From assembly GCA_965267475.1 (NCBI GenBank), contig OZ254079.1:310001-374000 (forward strand): a stretch of DNA of 64,000 nucleotides, in the 5' to 3' direction. This DNA comes from JBCBKU01 sp965267475. GTDB lineage: Bacteria; Pseudomonadota; Alphaproteobacteria; Rhodobacterales; Rhodobacteraceae. Below the pieces are notes generated by a model. The model did not search any database, had not been told where the DNA came from, and saw nothing but the letters and a program-made list of their open reading frames with translations. Positions 1 to 8,823 of this stretch are shown here, piece by piece; position 1 is the stretch's first letter; each line of letters starts with the position of its first letter. A program made the translations under genes and the position numbers.

Positions 1-461
1 GCGTCTGCAGGCAACCTGTCATAGCCTCTCCGGAGCAAATCCATCCACCGCCCGACAAAGCTTGTCCTTTCCATCAGCGCAGGTGCGTTGCCTTCGCACA
101 TGTCGAAACAGCCTTTCACCCCGCCGCACTGCGAATGTCCGATGACAATCACATGGGCCACCTTCAAGACGGTCACCGCATATTCGATGGCAGCCGCGGC
201 GCCATGATGAAGCCCATCGGGCTCATGCGGGGGCACCAGATTGGCGACATTTCGAACCACGAAGAAGTCACCGGGATCTGCCTCGAAGATCGACGTGATT
301 TGAACCCGGCTGTCGCAACAGGAAATCAACATGGCCTTTGGGCTTTGCCCCTCTGTGGCCAGCTTGTCGTACAGTTCGAGATCTCGGTCGTGCGTATTAA
401 CCTTCCAGCGACGATATCGCTCTAGCAAGAAAGGCGGCAGCGGTTGGGTGGAGCTTTGCAT
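1..461 (-). CDS. Beta-class carbonic anhydrase (C-terminus outside window)
   Basis: Zinc enzyme that interconverts CO2 and bicarbonate in the cytoplasm. My translation of the minus strand from the ATG at 461 gives 153 residues before the window edge. The zinc site is complete: CCDSR at about residues 48-52 supplies Cys48 and the Asp50/Arg52 dyad, and GHSQCGG at about 108-114 supplies His109 and Cys112. A GAGGGAC ribosome site lies just before the start. The family is usually 200-220 residues, so about a quarter is missing at the edge. It is divergent from the HPt-like gene at 600, with 138 bases between them. The family call is secure; the physiological role is not visible. Confidence 0.93.
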   Translation of the reverse strand, partial: MQSSTQPLPPFLLERYRRWKVNTHDRDLELYDKLATEGQSPKAMLISCCDSRVQITSIFEADPGDFFVVRNVANLVPPHEPDGLHHGAAAAIEYAVTVLKVAHVIVIGHSQCGGVKGCFDMCEGNAPALMERTSFVGRWMDLLRRGYDRLPAD

Positions 462-599
462 TCTGTCCCTCGTCTTTTCGGCCGTTTAACACGGATTTTT
501 CGCCAAATTCGATCCACTATTTCGTTCTGCGGAAACTCTTTCTTCGCCTAGCCGTGACACTCTTCGCTTGGGTGAGGGCCCAAATGTGGAGTATTGGGC

Positions 600-980
600 G
601 TGAGTGGTATTCCGAAGCTGCAACATGCTGAACCAGCCCTGTTGGACAGGGACCAGCTTGAGCAGCTGGTGTGTGAAATGGGTGAACCGGGGGCCGAGCG
701 GATCATTGGCCGGGCCTTGGAAGAGCTTGCTGTTCGGTTGAACCGTATTGGCATGGCCTACGAGGCTGGAAATTATGACAAGGCGGTCCAGGGGGCGCAG
801 GGGCTGGTGGGCATAGCCGATCAAATCGGCATGGCTCTGGTGGCCAAGGTCGCCCGCGACGTCGCGCAGGCGGCTGCGAACGACGACTATGCCGCCGTGG
901 CCGCGACGATCGCACGGCTGACGCGCGTGGGCGACGTCTCGCTGATGTCGGTCTGGGATCTTCAGGACGTATCGTACTGA
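600..980 (+). CDS. HPt-like four-helix protein lacking the phospho-accepting histidine
   Basis: A 126-residue helical, Ala-rich protein. I prefer the GTG at 600, because GGAG at 588-591 gives an 8-base spacer; the TTG at 594 would leave only 2. Residues 66-77 follow the HPt helix pattern A-H-x-L-K-G-x-A-x-x-x-G, but read A-Q-G-L-V-G-I-A-D-Q-I-G, so Gln67 stands where the phosphorylated His would be and Val70 where Lys would be. The rest (Leu/Ala heptads at 83-107) suits the paired-helix fold. Inference: a pseudo-HPt domain that binds partners without phosphotransfer. No kinase or regulator gene is next to it; the neighbour is an aminopeptidase 63 bases downstream. A generic conserved helical protein remains possible. 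Confidence 0.6.
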   Translation: MSGIPKLQHAEPALLDRDQLEQLVCEMGEPGAERIIGRALEELAVRLNRIGMAYEAGNYDKAVQGAQGLVGIADQIGMALVAKVARDVAQAAANDDYAAVAATIARLTRVGDVSLMSVWDLQDVSY

Positions 981-1043
981 GCCTTTGCGACCCTGACCCG
1001 CTCGGGTTAGGGTCTGGCCAAACCAGGCCAAGACCCGAGCGCG

Positions 1044-2417
1044 ATGTCCCACCTAACCTTTGCCGAACCGACGGATCAGGCCGTTCCCGTTCATCTGCTG
1101 GATCAATCGGAGCTGTCGGACTGGGCCAGCGTCCAGCCGGAAGCGCTGCAAACCTGGATCGCATCCACAGGGTTTGAGGCAAAACCTGGTGCGGTTCTTC
1201 TTTGCCCAGGACCGGATGGGACGCTGGAAACCGTTCTGGCCGGGCGAAATACTGACCAGCGTTTCGCCTTCGGTGCCTTGCGGGCGCGCTTGCCTCAGGG
1301 TGTCTATCGATTGGCAACGGACCTGCCGTCTGACGCCCGGGATGAAGCGGCGCTGGCCTGGCTTTTGGCAGGCTACGCATTCTCACGCTACAAGGCGGGC
1401 ACGCGTCCAAAGGCGGACCTAATCGCCCCCGAGGGGGTGAACTCCGACCGGCTTGAGGCGATCGCGACGGGCGAGGCCCTGACCCGCGATCTGATCAACA
1501 CACCGTCATCGGATATGGGGCCCGCAGAACTGGCAACGGCGGCCAGCGATCTTGCCGACGCATTTGGCGTAACTGCCAAAATTGTCGCCGATGGTACCCT
1601 TCTCGACCGGAATTTCCCCATGATCCACGCGGTAGGCCGTGCCTCGGATCGGCGCCCACGCCTGGTAGATTTCCGCTGGGGCACGACTGGTCCGCGCGTC
1701 ACTCTGGTCGGCAAAGGCGTATGTTTCGATACTGGCGGACTGAACCTGAAGCCTGGCGCCTCGATGGGATTGATGAAAAAGGACATGGGTGGCGCGGCAG
1801 CGGTGCTGGGCCTGGCGCACATGATCATGGCGACCGGTCTTCCGATACAACTTCGCGTCCTGATCCCCGCCGTCGAGAACAGCGTCTCGGGGTCGGCATT
1901 CCGACCGCAAGACGTTCTGACGTCGCGCAAAGGTCTTACAGTCGAGATAAACAACACCGATGCCGAGGGGCGGCTGGTCCTGGCGGACGCGCTTGCCTTG
2001 GCCGATGAAGAAAAGCCGGATCTGATCGTCTCAATGGCAACCTTGACCGGCGCAGCCCGCATCGCAGTTGGCCCGGACATTGCGCCCTTCTTCACAGACG
2101 ATGAAGCTCTGGCCAGCGCGCTGTCGGATTCTGGGGATAGGCAAAGAGACCCGGTCTGGCGCCTGCCTTTCCACAAGCCCTATGAAAGAATGATCGAGCC
2201 GAAAGTGGCCGATCTTGACAACGCACCCAAAGGCGGGTTCGCAGGCTCGATCACGGCGGCGCTGTTCCTGCGCAGGTTTGTGACGGACACGCCGAGATAC
2301 CTGCATTTCGACATATACGGATGGCAGCCAAACGCGGCGCCGGCGCGGCCCGTTGGGGGTGTCGGCCAGGGCGCCCGCGCGCTTTTTGACGCGTTGCCCA
2401 AGGTGCTGGGGATTTGA
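1044..2417 (+). CDS. Leucyl aminopeptidase family (M17) metallopeptidase
   Basis: Cytosolic two-metal aminopeptidase of peptide turnover, 457 residues. The C-terminal catalytic domain is intact: the metal-binding Lys and Asp in GKGVCFDTGG (about residues 222-231), KDMGG (about 246-250) and NTDAEGR (about 304-310), which carries Asp and Glu ligands and the catalytic Arg. The N-terminal 150 residues form the variable domain. Its stop codon overlaps the TTG start of the NlpC/P60 gene (TTGA), so the two are probably translated together. Such M17-NlpC pairs fit recycling of cell-wall peptides, which is an inference here. Substrate preference cannot be read from the sequence. Confidence 0.93.
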   Translation: MSHLTFAEPTDQAVPVHLLDQSELSDWASVQPEALQTWIASTGFEAKPGAVLLCPGPDGTLETVLAGRNTDQRFAFGALRARLPQGVYRLATDLPSDARDEAALAWLLAGYAFSRYKAGTRPKADLIAPEGVNSDRLEAIATGEALTRDLINTPSSDMGPAELATAASDLADAFGVTAKIVADGTLLDRNFPMIHAVGRASDRRPRLVDFRWGTTGPRVTLVGKGVCFDTGGLNLKPGASMGLMKKDMGGAAAVLGLAHMIMATGLPIQLRVLIPAVENSVSGSAFRPQDVLTSRKGLTVEINNTDAEGRLVLADALALADEEKPDLIVSMATLTGAARIAVGPDIAPFFTDDEALASALSDSGDRQRDPVWRLPFHKPYERMIEPKVADLDNAPKGGFAGSITAALFLRRFVTDTPRYLHFDIYGWQPNAAPARPVGGVGQGARALFDALPKVLGI

Positions 2418-3304
2418 GCGATCCACGCATCACACCGACGAATGGCCGGGTCGCCCATCGCTCGCTAACAGGGCAGGTCGAGGCAGAGAAGTTCACGGAG
2501 GGGACGCTGCGACATGCCGGTCCGTTCAAGACCGATATCCGATCTGAACCAGGCGGCGGGCGCGTTTGCGAACTTCTGCCGGGTTCTGCGTTCCGCGTGC
2601 TAGAAGAAGCACCCGCCCCGACTGGCGGCATTTGGTCATATGGATTTCGCGAGATCGATGGATATTGCGGCTATGTCGCGACTATGGATCTGGTTGAGCT
2701 GAAGACAGCACCCAGCCACGCCGTGTCCGTGCGCGAGACATATCATCTGCCTGAGCCCGAGTTGAAATCGCCGCAACCAGGATTTCCCTTGCCGTTCGGA
2801 TCGCGGGTGACACCGGTCGAGCAGCATGGCGCGTGGATGCGCGTGGATCTGCATATCGTTCCGAACCGTGAGCCGGTGCAACGTTTCATTCCAGCCAAGC
2901 ATATCGCACCGATCGGCACATTCCTCGATGACACGCTGGATGTTGCAGCCATGTTCTTGGGCGCTCCGTACGTCTGGGGCGGAAATGCCGCGTCCTCGAT
3001 GGATTGCTCGGGTCTTGTGCAAACCGCCTTGCATGCCTGCGGGATGGATTGCCCGCGCGACAGCGACCAGCAGGAAGAAGCACTGGGCCAGTCATTGATC
3101 GGCCCCAACGAAGCCCAGCGCGGTGATCTGCTTTTTTGGAAGGGCCATGTGGCCTTCGTGGTGGATCAGGAACGCATCCTTCATGCCAATGCACATGCGA
3201 TGTCGACCACATATGAAGGTTTCGCAGAAGCCATCGATCGGATTGAGCGTCAGGGCGGCGGCCCAGTGACATCGGTGAAGCGTATCACTCCACAGCGCGG
3301 ATAA
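2414..3304 (+). CDS. NlpC/P60 family cell-wall hydrolase with SH3-like domains
   Basis: Cysteine peptidase of the NlpC/P60 type, expected to cut peptidoglycan stem peptides between D-Glu and the diamino acid. It has 296 residues: two SH3b-like segments in the N-terminal 165 residues, then the catalytic domain with DCSGLVQTAL (catalytic Cys near residue 194), GHVAFVVD (catalytic His) and HANAHAM (third polar residue). I see no signal peptide, so it may act on recycled cytoplasmic peptides, as suggested by its link to the M17 aminopeptidase. The start is a TTG overlapping the upstream stop by 4 bases. The 3' end overlaps the convergent DUF2794 gene by 20 bases. Confidence 0.88.
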   Translation: MSDPRITPTNGRVAHRSLTGQVEAEKFTEGTLRHAGPFKTDIRSEPGGGRVCELLPGSAFRVLEEAPAPTGGIWSYGFREIDGYCGYVATMDLVELKTAPSHAVSVRETYHLPEPELKSPQPGFPLPFGSRVTPVEQHGAWMRVDLHIVPNREPVQRFIPAKHIAPIGTFLDDTLDVAAMFLGAPYVWGGNAASSMDCSGLVQTALHACGMDCPRDSDQQEEALGQSLIGPNEAQRGDLLFWKGHVAFVVDQERILHANAHAMSTTYEGFAEAIDRIERQGGGPVTSVKRITPQRG

Positions 3305-3632
3305 GTTTACGTTCAAGCACACGCAGGACCGTCTTCAGATCTTGCCCACGCTTCAGAATCTGCCCGTCCATGCCGACGACCGTGTACATGCCTTGTCTGA
3401 GACGCAGTTTGGGACGTTTCTCGATCCGATAAAGCGGGTTTTCTGCGCTGCGCCGAAAAACCGAAAAGACAGCAACTTCGCGAAGAAAAGACATACCGTA
3501 GTCGCGCCATTCCCCCGCAGCGACCATGCGCCCGTAAAGGCCTAAAATCACTGAAAGTTCCTGCCGGGTGAATGTGACTTGAGCGTCAGCGGGGCGGCCC
3601 TTTTGACCGAACGTTGGGCTGTGCAGCGTCAT
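3285..3632 (-). CDS. DUF2794 family protein
   Basis: A 115-residue basic protein from the ATG at 3632. A longer in-frame extension to 3800 exists but has no ribosome site and runs into the upstream small ORF, so I reject it. The sequence resembles the alphaproteobacterial DUF2794 family as I remember it: the segment FTRQELSVILGLYGRMVAAG followed by WRDYGM and a C-terminal RPKLRLRQGMYTVVG. The function of the family is unknown. The start overlaps the stop of the small ORF at 3629-3823 by ATGA. The 3' end overlaps the NlpC/P60 gene by 20 bases. Confidence 0.8.
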   Translation of the reverse strand: MTLHSPTFGQKGRPADAQVTFTRQELSVILGLYGRMVAAGEWRDYGMSFLREVAVFSVFRRSAENPLYRIEKRPKLRLRQGMYTVVGMDGQILKRGQDLKTVLRVLERKLIRAVE

Positions 3633-3823
3633 GGGATCAGACTGCCGCCCATAACCTTGAAAATCAAGCGCCGCCCCAAATTTGCCGCAAAATGACCGTG
3701 GAAACGCACGACCCGGTCCATCTCCGGGCCGCGTTTGAAGGCGACAAGTTTCCCATAGCGATACAACGCTACCCCGGTGCTGCGGATTAACAGCCCCCAC
3801 CCAGCCCGTGGCACCGGGGACAT
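3629..3823 (-). CDS. Possible 64-residue small protein coupled to DUF2794
   Basis: A 64-codon minus-strand ORF whose TGA overlaps the DUF2794 start as ATGA, the arrangement seen at many real gene pairs in this window. About two thirds of its codons end in G or C, as in its neighbours. The product is basic with a central stretch GVALYRYGKLVAF. An AGAAGG sits only 1 base before the ATG at 3823; it suits the in-frame GTG at 3814 better. I recognise no family. The 5' part also forms a strong hairpin (arms 3772-3780 and 3811-3819), so the region may be an RNA element instead. Confidence 0.35.
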   Translation of the reverse strand: MSPVPRAGWGLLIRSTGVALYRYGKLVAFKRGPEMDRVVRFHGHFAANLGRRLIFKVMGGSLIP

Positions 3824-3838
3824 ACCTTCTAGCAAACT

Positions 3839-3872
3839 CGCCCCCGCCGTCTGCTCGGGGGCGTTTGTTTTT
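3839..3872 (+). terminator. Rho-independent terminator on the plus strand
   Basis: Perfect 8-base-pair GC stem (CGCCCCCG at 3839-3846 with CGGGGGCG at 3856-3863), a 9-base loop, then TTTGTTTTT. A second stem, CCCCGGTGC with GCACCGGGG at 3772-3780 and 3811-3819, lies just upstream on the same strand. No plus-strand gene ends here; the nearest is the NlpC/P60 gene, 535 bases upstream, with DUF2794 convergent in between. The terminator may therefore end a separate small RNA. Confidence 0.7.
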
Positions 3873-3929
3873 GCGTTGCGGCGATCCGTTTGGTCAGGCA
3901 GCCTTTCCGGGATCCAGGACCGAGGTTTC

Positions 3930-4403
3930 ATGTCCGCGCAAGATCCAGATAACGCATGGCACCGGCAGACCGCGGCGCGGTCCAACAACGCGGCCTGGAC
4001 CCTTCTTGAACAGGTGGACCTGTCCGACCCGGACAAGGCGGCACTTGTGACGGCTGCCGCGACGGCACGGCATCATTGGTATCTGGTGGGAGATGATGGT
4101 GCCAAGGCCCATGCCGACCTGTTGCTTGGCTGGGCCATGGCCCGGGCCGGCAGCGGCGGTACTGCCCTGAATTTGACCAAGACGGCCCTGGATTATTTCG
4201 AGACGTCCGGTGCCGAAGACTGGGAACTTGCCTTCGCACATGCGGCACGCGCCGCAGCTTTCTGGGCGGCGGAGGACGGGGAAAAATGTCGGCTGTCTTG
4301 TGCCAGTGCCGAAGGCTTCGGATCCAAACTGACCGGTGATGATGCCACCTATTTTCACGCCGCCTTCCGGACGATCGATCCTGCGGCTAGGGGCGCATCC
4401 TGA
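3930..4403 (+). CDS. Hypothetical helical protein, TPR-like
   Basis: A 157-residue protein from the ATG at 3930, preceded by CGAGG. It is Ala-rich and mostly predicted helix, with segments such as AHADLLLGWAMARAG and LNLTKTALDYFETSG that look like tetratricopeptide helices with a loose period. No signal peptide or catalytic motif is visible. I do not recognise a named family. It ends 22 bases from the convergent imuB stop and begins 57 bases after the terminator at 3839-3872, so it probably has its own promoter. Confidence 0.72.
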   Translation: MSAQDPDNAWHRQTAARSNNAAWTLLEQVDLSDPDKAALVTAAATARHHWYLVGDDGAKAHADLLLGWAMARAGSGGTALNLTKTALDYFETSGAEDWELAFAHAARAAAFWAAEDGEKCRLSCASAEGFGSKLTGDDATYFHAAFRTIDPAARGAS

Positions 4404-4425
4404 ACACGGCGTGCGCCCCGGAGGA

Positions 4426-6081
4426 TCAGGCAAACACACCCTGACAGAACCAGCCGCCCGTCTTCGTGCCGCCATGGGCGAAGTAAAGCCAAAGCCGCTC
4501 GCCCGTCTCGGTCGTCACCCGCCAGTAGTCACGGATACCTGTCCGCCAGTCGGGTTCGTCCAGCCACCATTCGGGCGCGATCCGCTCGGGGCCTGCCGCG
4601 CCCCGCGTCGCGAAAACCCGCCCCCGCCACCGAAACGTCGTCGGACATTCGGGCACGTCTTCTGCCGTCACCATCTCAGGCCGCCACAGAAGGATCGGGC
4701 GCGGCACCTCGGGCGCGGGCCAGTCCATCGCAGCCTCGGACCAAGCCGCTGCCAGCACCTTCACCGCCTTTTCCGGGATATGGCTGTCGGCGGGGTGGGT
4801 CCGGGTAATCGCTTCTAACCCGATCCGCGCCCCAATCTTGCCGATCAGATCGTCCAGCGCGGTATTCTCGACCATGTGCCGGGCATTGTCAGCGCTTGCA
4901 TGGAAATGCCCGCGATGCTGCTGCTTGTGCAGGACTTCGGTGACCGAGGCTTCGATCCGCACCCGGTCGATCCCGTATCCCGCATCGATCTCGCCCAGCT
5001 TCATCAGCAACAGGGGTCGGATCCGATCCGGGTTGGCCGAAGGGCGGGCCAGCCCCACCTCAACCACCGCGACCTCTTGGTCGACCCGCTGACATTCCAT
5101 CCTCACCCGCCGGGCGCCCCGCCCCTTCACCTCAAGCTTTTCGCAGAAGCGGGGCAGGATCCGGTCGATGGCCGCCGTAATATCCTCTTCCAGCCCGATG
5201 GGGTCGGGCAGGGACAGGCGAACCGCGAAATGCACGGGCGGTTTTGCTGGCGAGACAGGTTCGGGTTCCACCCCCAGCGCCTGATCCAGCCGTTGAACCA
5301 GAGGCCGCCCAAAGCGCCGGGCAAGCGCCGCGCGGGGCTGACCTGCCAGATCCTCGACCCGGCGAAGCCCCAGCCGCGCCAGTTCGACCGCCGTATCCCC
5401 TTCCAAACGCAAGGCTGCCACGGGCAAAGGCGCAATGGCCTGACGCGTCTGCCCGGGCGCCGCGATCCGCGCCTGCCCGTTCTTTGGTGGCTTCAACGGC
5501 GGTGCAGGACCGCCCCGTTCCCAGTTCCGGCGTTTCACAGCCCGGGCCCGTGTGGCATAGGCTTCCTGATCGATGGCATCCCCTGTGCGGGCCAGCGGCA
5601 GAGGTTGCCCCGCGAACCGCGCAAGGGCCCAGGCCGCCCCGACTGTATCGGCAACCCCGGCATGGACGGTCAGACCCAGTTCGGCGCAATCGGCCTCGAC
5701 CACGGCCAACAGCGCCTCTTCCCCCCCAAACAGATGCGCACAGCCGGTCAGATCCACAACCAGTGCATTCGGGGGCTCATCCGCCACCCAGGGCGAAAAC
5801 TTGCCCGCCCAGCGCCGAAGCGCCATCAGAAACCCCGCCTCGGCCTGATCGTTCCGCTGCCGCGTCAAAAGCGCGGGGCACATGGCCTGCGCATCGCGCA
5901 AGGGTTGGCCGACTGTCAGACCTTCCGCCGCAGCCGCCGCGGACAGGGACGATACCACCTGCATGTTGTGATCCTCATCCACGATGGCCAAAGGTCCGTC
6001 ATAGGTGCCGCGCATCTGACGCAGCACCTGTTCGGCCCCCATCCGGGGAAACCAAAGCGACAAGATCCGTTTGTGGGGCAT
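4426..6081 (-). CDS. imuB: ImuB-like Y-family DNA polymerase homologue
   Basis: Accessory factor of the mutagenic ImuA-ImuB-DnaE2 translesion system; ImuB is a catalytically dead Y-family polymerase that recruits DnaE2 to the beta clamp. The protein has 551 residues: N-terminal palm with LSLWFPRM (about 8-14) and LVVDLTGCAHLFGG (about 107-120), helix-hairpin-helix and little-finger regions, and a C-terminal DYWRV...WFCQGVFA end typical of the family. The usual Y-family DE catalytic pair is not seen, as expected for ImuB. A LexA box lies 16 bases before the start. Neither imuA nor dnaE2 is adjacent, although the three commonly form one cassette. Confidence 0.9.
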   Translation of the reverse strand: MPHKRILSLWFPRMGAEQVLRQMRGTYDGPLAIVDEDHNMQVVSSLSAAAAAEGLTVGQPLRDAQAMCPALLTRQRNDQAEAGFLMALRRWAGKFSPWVADEPPNALVVDLTGCAHLFGGEEALLAVVEADCAELGLTVHAGVADTVGAAWALARFAGQPLPLARTGDAIDQEAYATRARAVKRRNWERGGPAPPLKPPKNGQARIAAPGQTRQAIAPLPVAALRLEGDTAVELARLGLRRVEDLAGQPRAALARRFGRPLVQRLDQALGVEPEPVSPAKPPVHFAVRLSLPDPIGLEEDITAAIDRILPRFCEKLEVKGRGARRVRMECQRVDQEVAVVEVGLARPSANPDRIRPLLLMKLGEIDAGYGIDRVRIEASVTEVLHKQQHRGHFHASADNARHMVENTALDDLIGKIGARIGLEAITRTHPADSHIPEKAVKVLAAAWSEAAMDWPAPEVPRPILLWRPEMVTAEDVPECPTTFRWRGRVFATRGAAGPERIAPEWWLDEPDWRTGIRDYWRVTTETGERLWLYFAHGGTKTGGWFCQGVFA

Positions 6082-6096
6082 GGTGGCAGCCAGTTT

Positions 6097-6111
6097 GTTC
6101 CCACTTTGTTC
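6097..6111 (-). promoter_or_regulatory. LexA (SOS) box upstream of imuB
   Basis: Plus-strand GTTC at 6097-6100 and GTTC at 6108-6111 are separated by exactly 7 bases. This is the direct-repeat LexA site known from alphaproteobacteria (GTTC-N7-GTTC). It sits 16-30 bases upstream of the imuB start, a place from which LexA would block transcription, and imuB is a known SOS gene in this class. Confidence 0.85.
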
Positions 6112-6206
6112 TCATTTGTGGTAATCCAGAACGGGCGCGAGAGTCGAGTCCCCCTTGCTTGCCCGAAGCACGGCGGGTGCTAAACTATGCAAAAAGGAGC
6201 CTGCAC

Positions 6207-6644
6207 ATGCGCCATATAACCCTTTTTGCAGCCACAGTTCTGGTCGCAACAACGGCACTCGCCCATGACGGCGTCAAGAACCCAACTGTGAAGGCTCGCA
6301 TGGACGGGATGGAACGCATTGCCGCATCCTCAAAGGCGCTCGGTCTCATGGCCCGGGGCGGCGGCGACTTCAGCGAGGCAGAGCTGAAGCGCCATACCGA
6401 TATTCTGATCGAAGAAGCCCAGCGCATACCCGCCCTTTTCGAACCGCAGGAAGACGATCCGAAATCCGAAGCGCGGCCCGAAATCTGGTCAAACTGGCCG
6501 GATTTCACCGCCAAGGCGCAGTCCATGGAAAAGGTCGCCCTAGCCCTGTCCAAAAGCACATCGGCAGACCGGATGCTGATGACCATGCGCGACTTGGGTC
6601 AGGCCTGTTCGGCGTGCCACAAACCCTACCGGGCCGAGCGCTAA
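6207..6644 (+). CDS. Cytochrome c, class II (cytochrome c-prime type)
   Basis: Periplasmic haem protein of 145 residues with an N-terminal signal peptide (cleavage probably after TTALA, near residue 19) and a C-terminal CSACH haem site about 11 residues from the end. A haem motif at the far C-terminus after a four-helix body is the cytochrome c-prime layout. AAGGAG at 6194-6199 sets the ATG at 6207. Its 3' end is 3 bases from the convergent I78 lipoprotein gene. Whether it carries electrons or binds NO cannot be told from sequence. Confidence 0.88.
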   Translation: MRHITLFAATVLVATTALAHDGVKNPTVKARMDGMERIAASSKALGLMARGGGDFSEAELKRHTDILIEEAQRIPALFEPQEDDPKSEARPEIWSNWPDFTAKAQSMEKVALALSKSTSADRMLMTMRDLGQACSACHKPYRAER

Positions 6645-6647
6645 ACT

Positions 6648-6920
6648 CTAGCCACAGGTGATGTCGTCAACCTCGTCCCGTTGGTTGATCAGGAAATTGA
6701 TCCGTTCGGGCACGAAGTCCTGGGTCACGATGTCATTTGGTCCGATGATCCGGGCTGGTCCCGGAAAGGTTACCCCCTCCAAAGTGACTCGCGGCTGGCC
6801 GAGAAAGCCCGCGAACTCCTGCTGACCGCAGGTATCCGGATCGGTCATCGGCGGAAACTCGGGCCCGGGCGCGACGCAGCCGATCAAAAGTGCAAATATC
6901 GGTACAAAAATCCAACGCAT
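6648..6920 (-). CDS. I78 family peptidase inhibitor, lipoprotein
   Basis: A 90-residue lipoprotein: a hydrophobic leader ending in the lipobox LIGC (lipidated Cys near residue 15), then the compact I78 domain with CGQQEFAGFLGQP, FPGPARIIGP and the C-terminal DDITCG. Family members inhibit serine peptidases and resemble the potato inhibitor fold; the conserved Cys pair here is near residues 31 and 89. It is divergent from frmA and convergent with the cytochrome c gene. Probable site: periplasmic face of a membrane. Confidence 0.85.
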   Translation of the reverse strand: MRWIFVPIFALLIGCVAPGPEFPPMTDPDTCGQQEFAGFLGQPRVTLEGVTFPGPARIIGPNDIVTQDFVPERINFLINQRDEVDDITCG

Positions 6921-7039
6921 GCTTCAAATCCTACGATGCCGTCTGAAAAAGAGAAGCACAAAGGCACCGGCATTGAAACGAAGCGACTTATCGCGCAGTC
7001 TCCGACCAAAAGCATTTCTGGGACGGGAGGAATCTTCAG

Positions 7040-8152
<1,113 letters not shown>

Positions 8153-8248
8153 AGTTCCGCAGCGCCTAACACCCATCGAAGGTATGAGTGCAGGGTTCAC
8201 ATTCGTGGAACCGGACCGGACGCGAGCCTTGTCTGACAGGGCAAGACG

Positions 8249-8329
8249 ATGATCGGGATTGCCGTGGCCGTGGCCGCCGAAACTGGCCGGCTTGCAGTTT
8301 CAATGGCTATGATCGCGGGGCTCCAATGA
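8249..8329 (+). CDS. Possible 26-residue leader peptide before GNAT gene
   Basis: Tiny ORF (ATG 8249, TGA 8327-8329) whose stop overlaps the start of the acetyltransferase gene as ATGA. The product is hydrophobic (starting MIGIAVAVAAE). The ribosome site is weak and I recognise no homologue. It could be a coupled leader peptide or chance; it is listed because the same overlap geometry marks real gene pairs nearby. Confidence 0.2.
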   Translation: MIGIAVAVAAETGRLAVSMAMIAGLQ

Positions 8330-8823
8330 CTTTGGTCACAATCCGTCCCGCCCGCCCTGGGGACCGAGATGCCATCTGGAGCATTTTGGAACCGATCTTC
8401 CGGGCGGGGGACACCTATACCATCGATCCCGCGATCTCGCGCGACGACGCGCTGGCCTATTGGATGGGATCTGAGCACGCGGTCTTCTTGGCCGAAACCC
8501 GGGGCCACATCCTCGGAACCTATTACATGCGCCCGAACCAGGGCGGTGGCGGATCCCATGTCTGCAATTGTGGATATGCGACCGCAGAAAAGGCCCGTGG
8601 TCAGGGCGTCGCCCGGGCCATGCTGGAGCATTCCTTGGAGGAAGCGGTTCGACGGGGTTACCAGTCCATGCAGTACAATTTCGTGGTCGAGACCAATACC
8701 CGCGCCATCGATATCTGGTCGCGTGCCGGGTTCGCCACCGTTGGGCGTCTGCCAAAGGCCTTTCGCCATCCGTCTGAAGGCTATATCGACGCGATTGTCA
8801 TGACAAAGGATCTGACGCGCTGA
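8326..8823 (+). CDS. GNAT family N-acetyltransferase
   Basis: Acetyl-CoA-dependent acetyltransferase of 165 residues. The core is complete: an N-terminal IRPARPGDRDAI strand and helix, the acetyl-CoA loop KARGQGVARAML (Q/R-x-x-G-x-G/A type, about residues 90-101), and a C-terminal NTRAIDIWSRAGF. I take the ATG at 8326, with GGGG 5 bases upstream; an upstream in-frame extension has no support. The stop overlaps the NYN gene start by one base (TGATG). The acceptor is unknown. Confidence 0.88.
   Translation: MTLVTIRPARPGDRDAIWSILEPIFRAGDTYTIDPAISRDDALAYWMGSEHAVFLAETRGHILGTYYMRPNQGGGGSHVCNCGYATAEKARGQGVARAMLEHSLEEAVRRGYQSMQYNFVVETNTRAIDIWSRAGFATVGRLPKAFRHPSEGYIDAIVMTKDLTR

Noticed and set aside
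3772..3822. Minus-strand stretch that looks like part of a tRNA-Asn (TCCCCGG start, CTGTTAATC anticodon-like loop)
   Set aside because: The D-arm does not pair, the anticodon loop is four bases too early and there is no T-arm with TTCGA. It is better explained as a hairpin or ORF start.
4876..6183. Long plus-strand ORFs (up to 466 codons) opposite imuB
   Set aside because: They have low-complexity Pro/Arg-rich products typical of the complementary strand of a GC-rich gene; imuB has clear family motifs.
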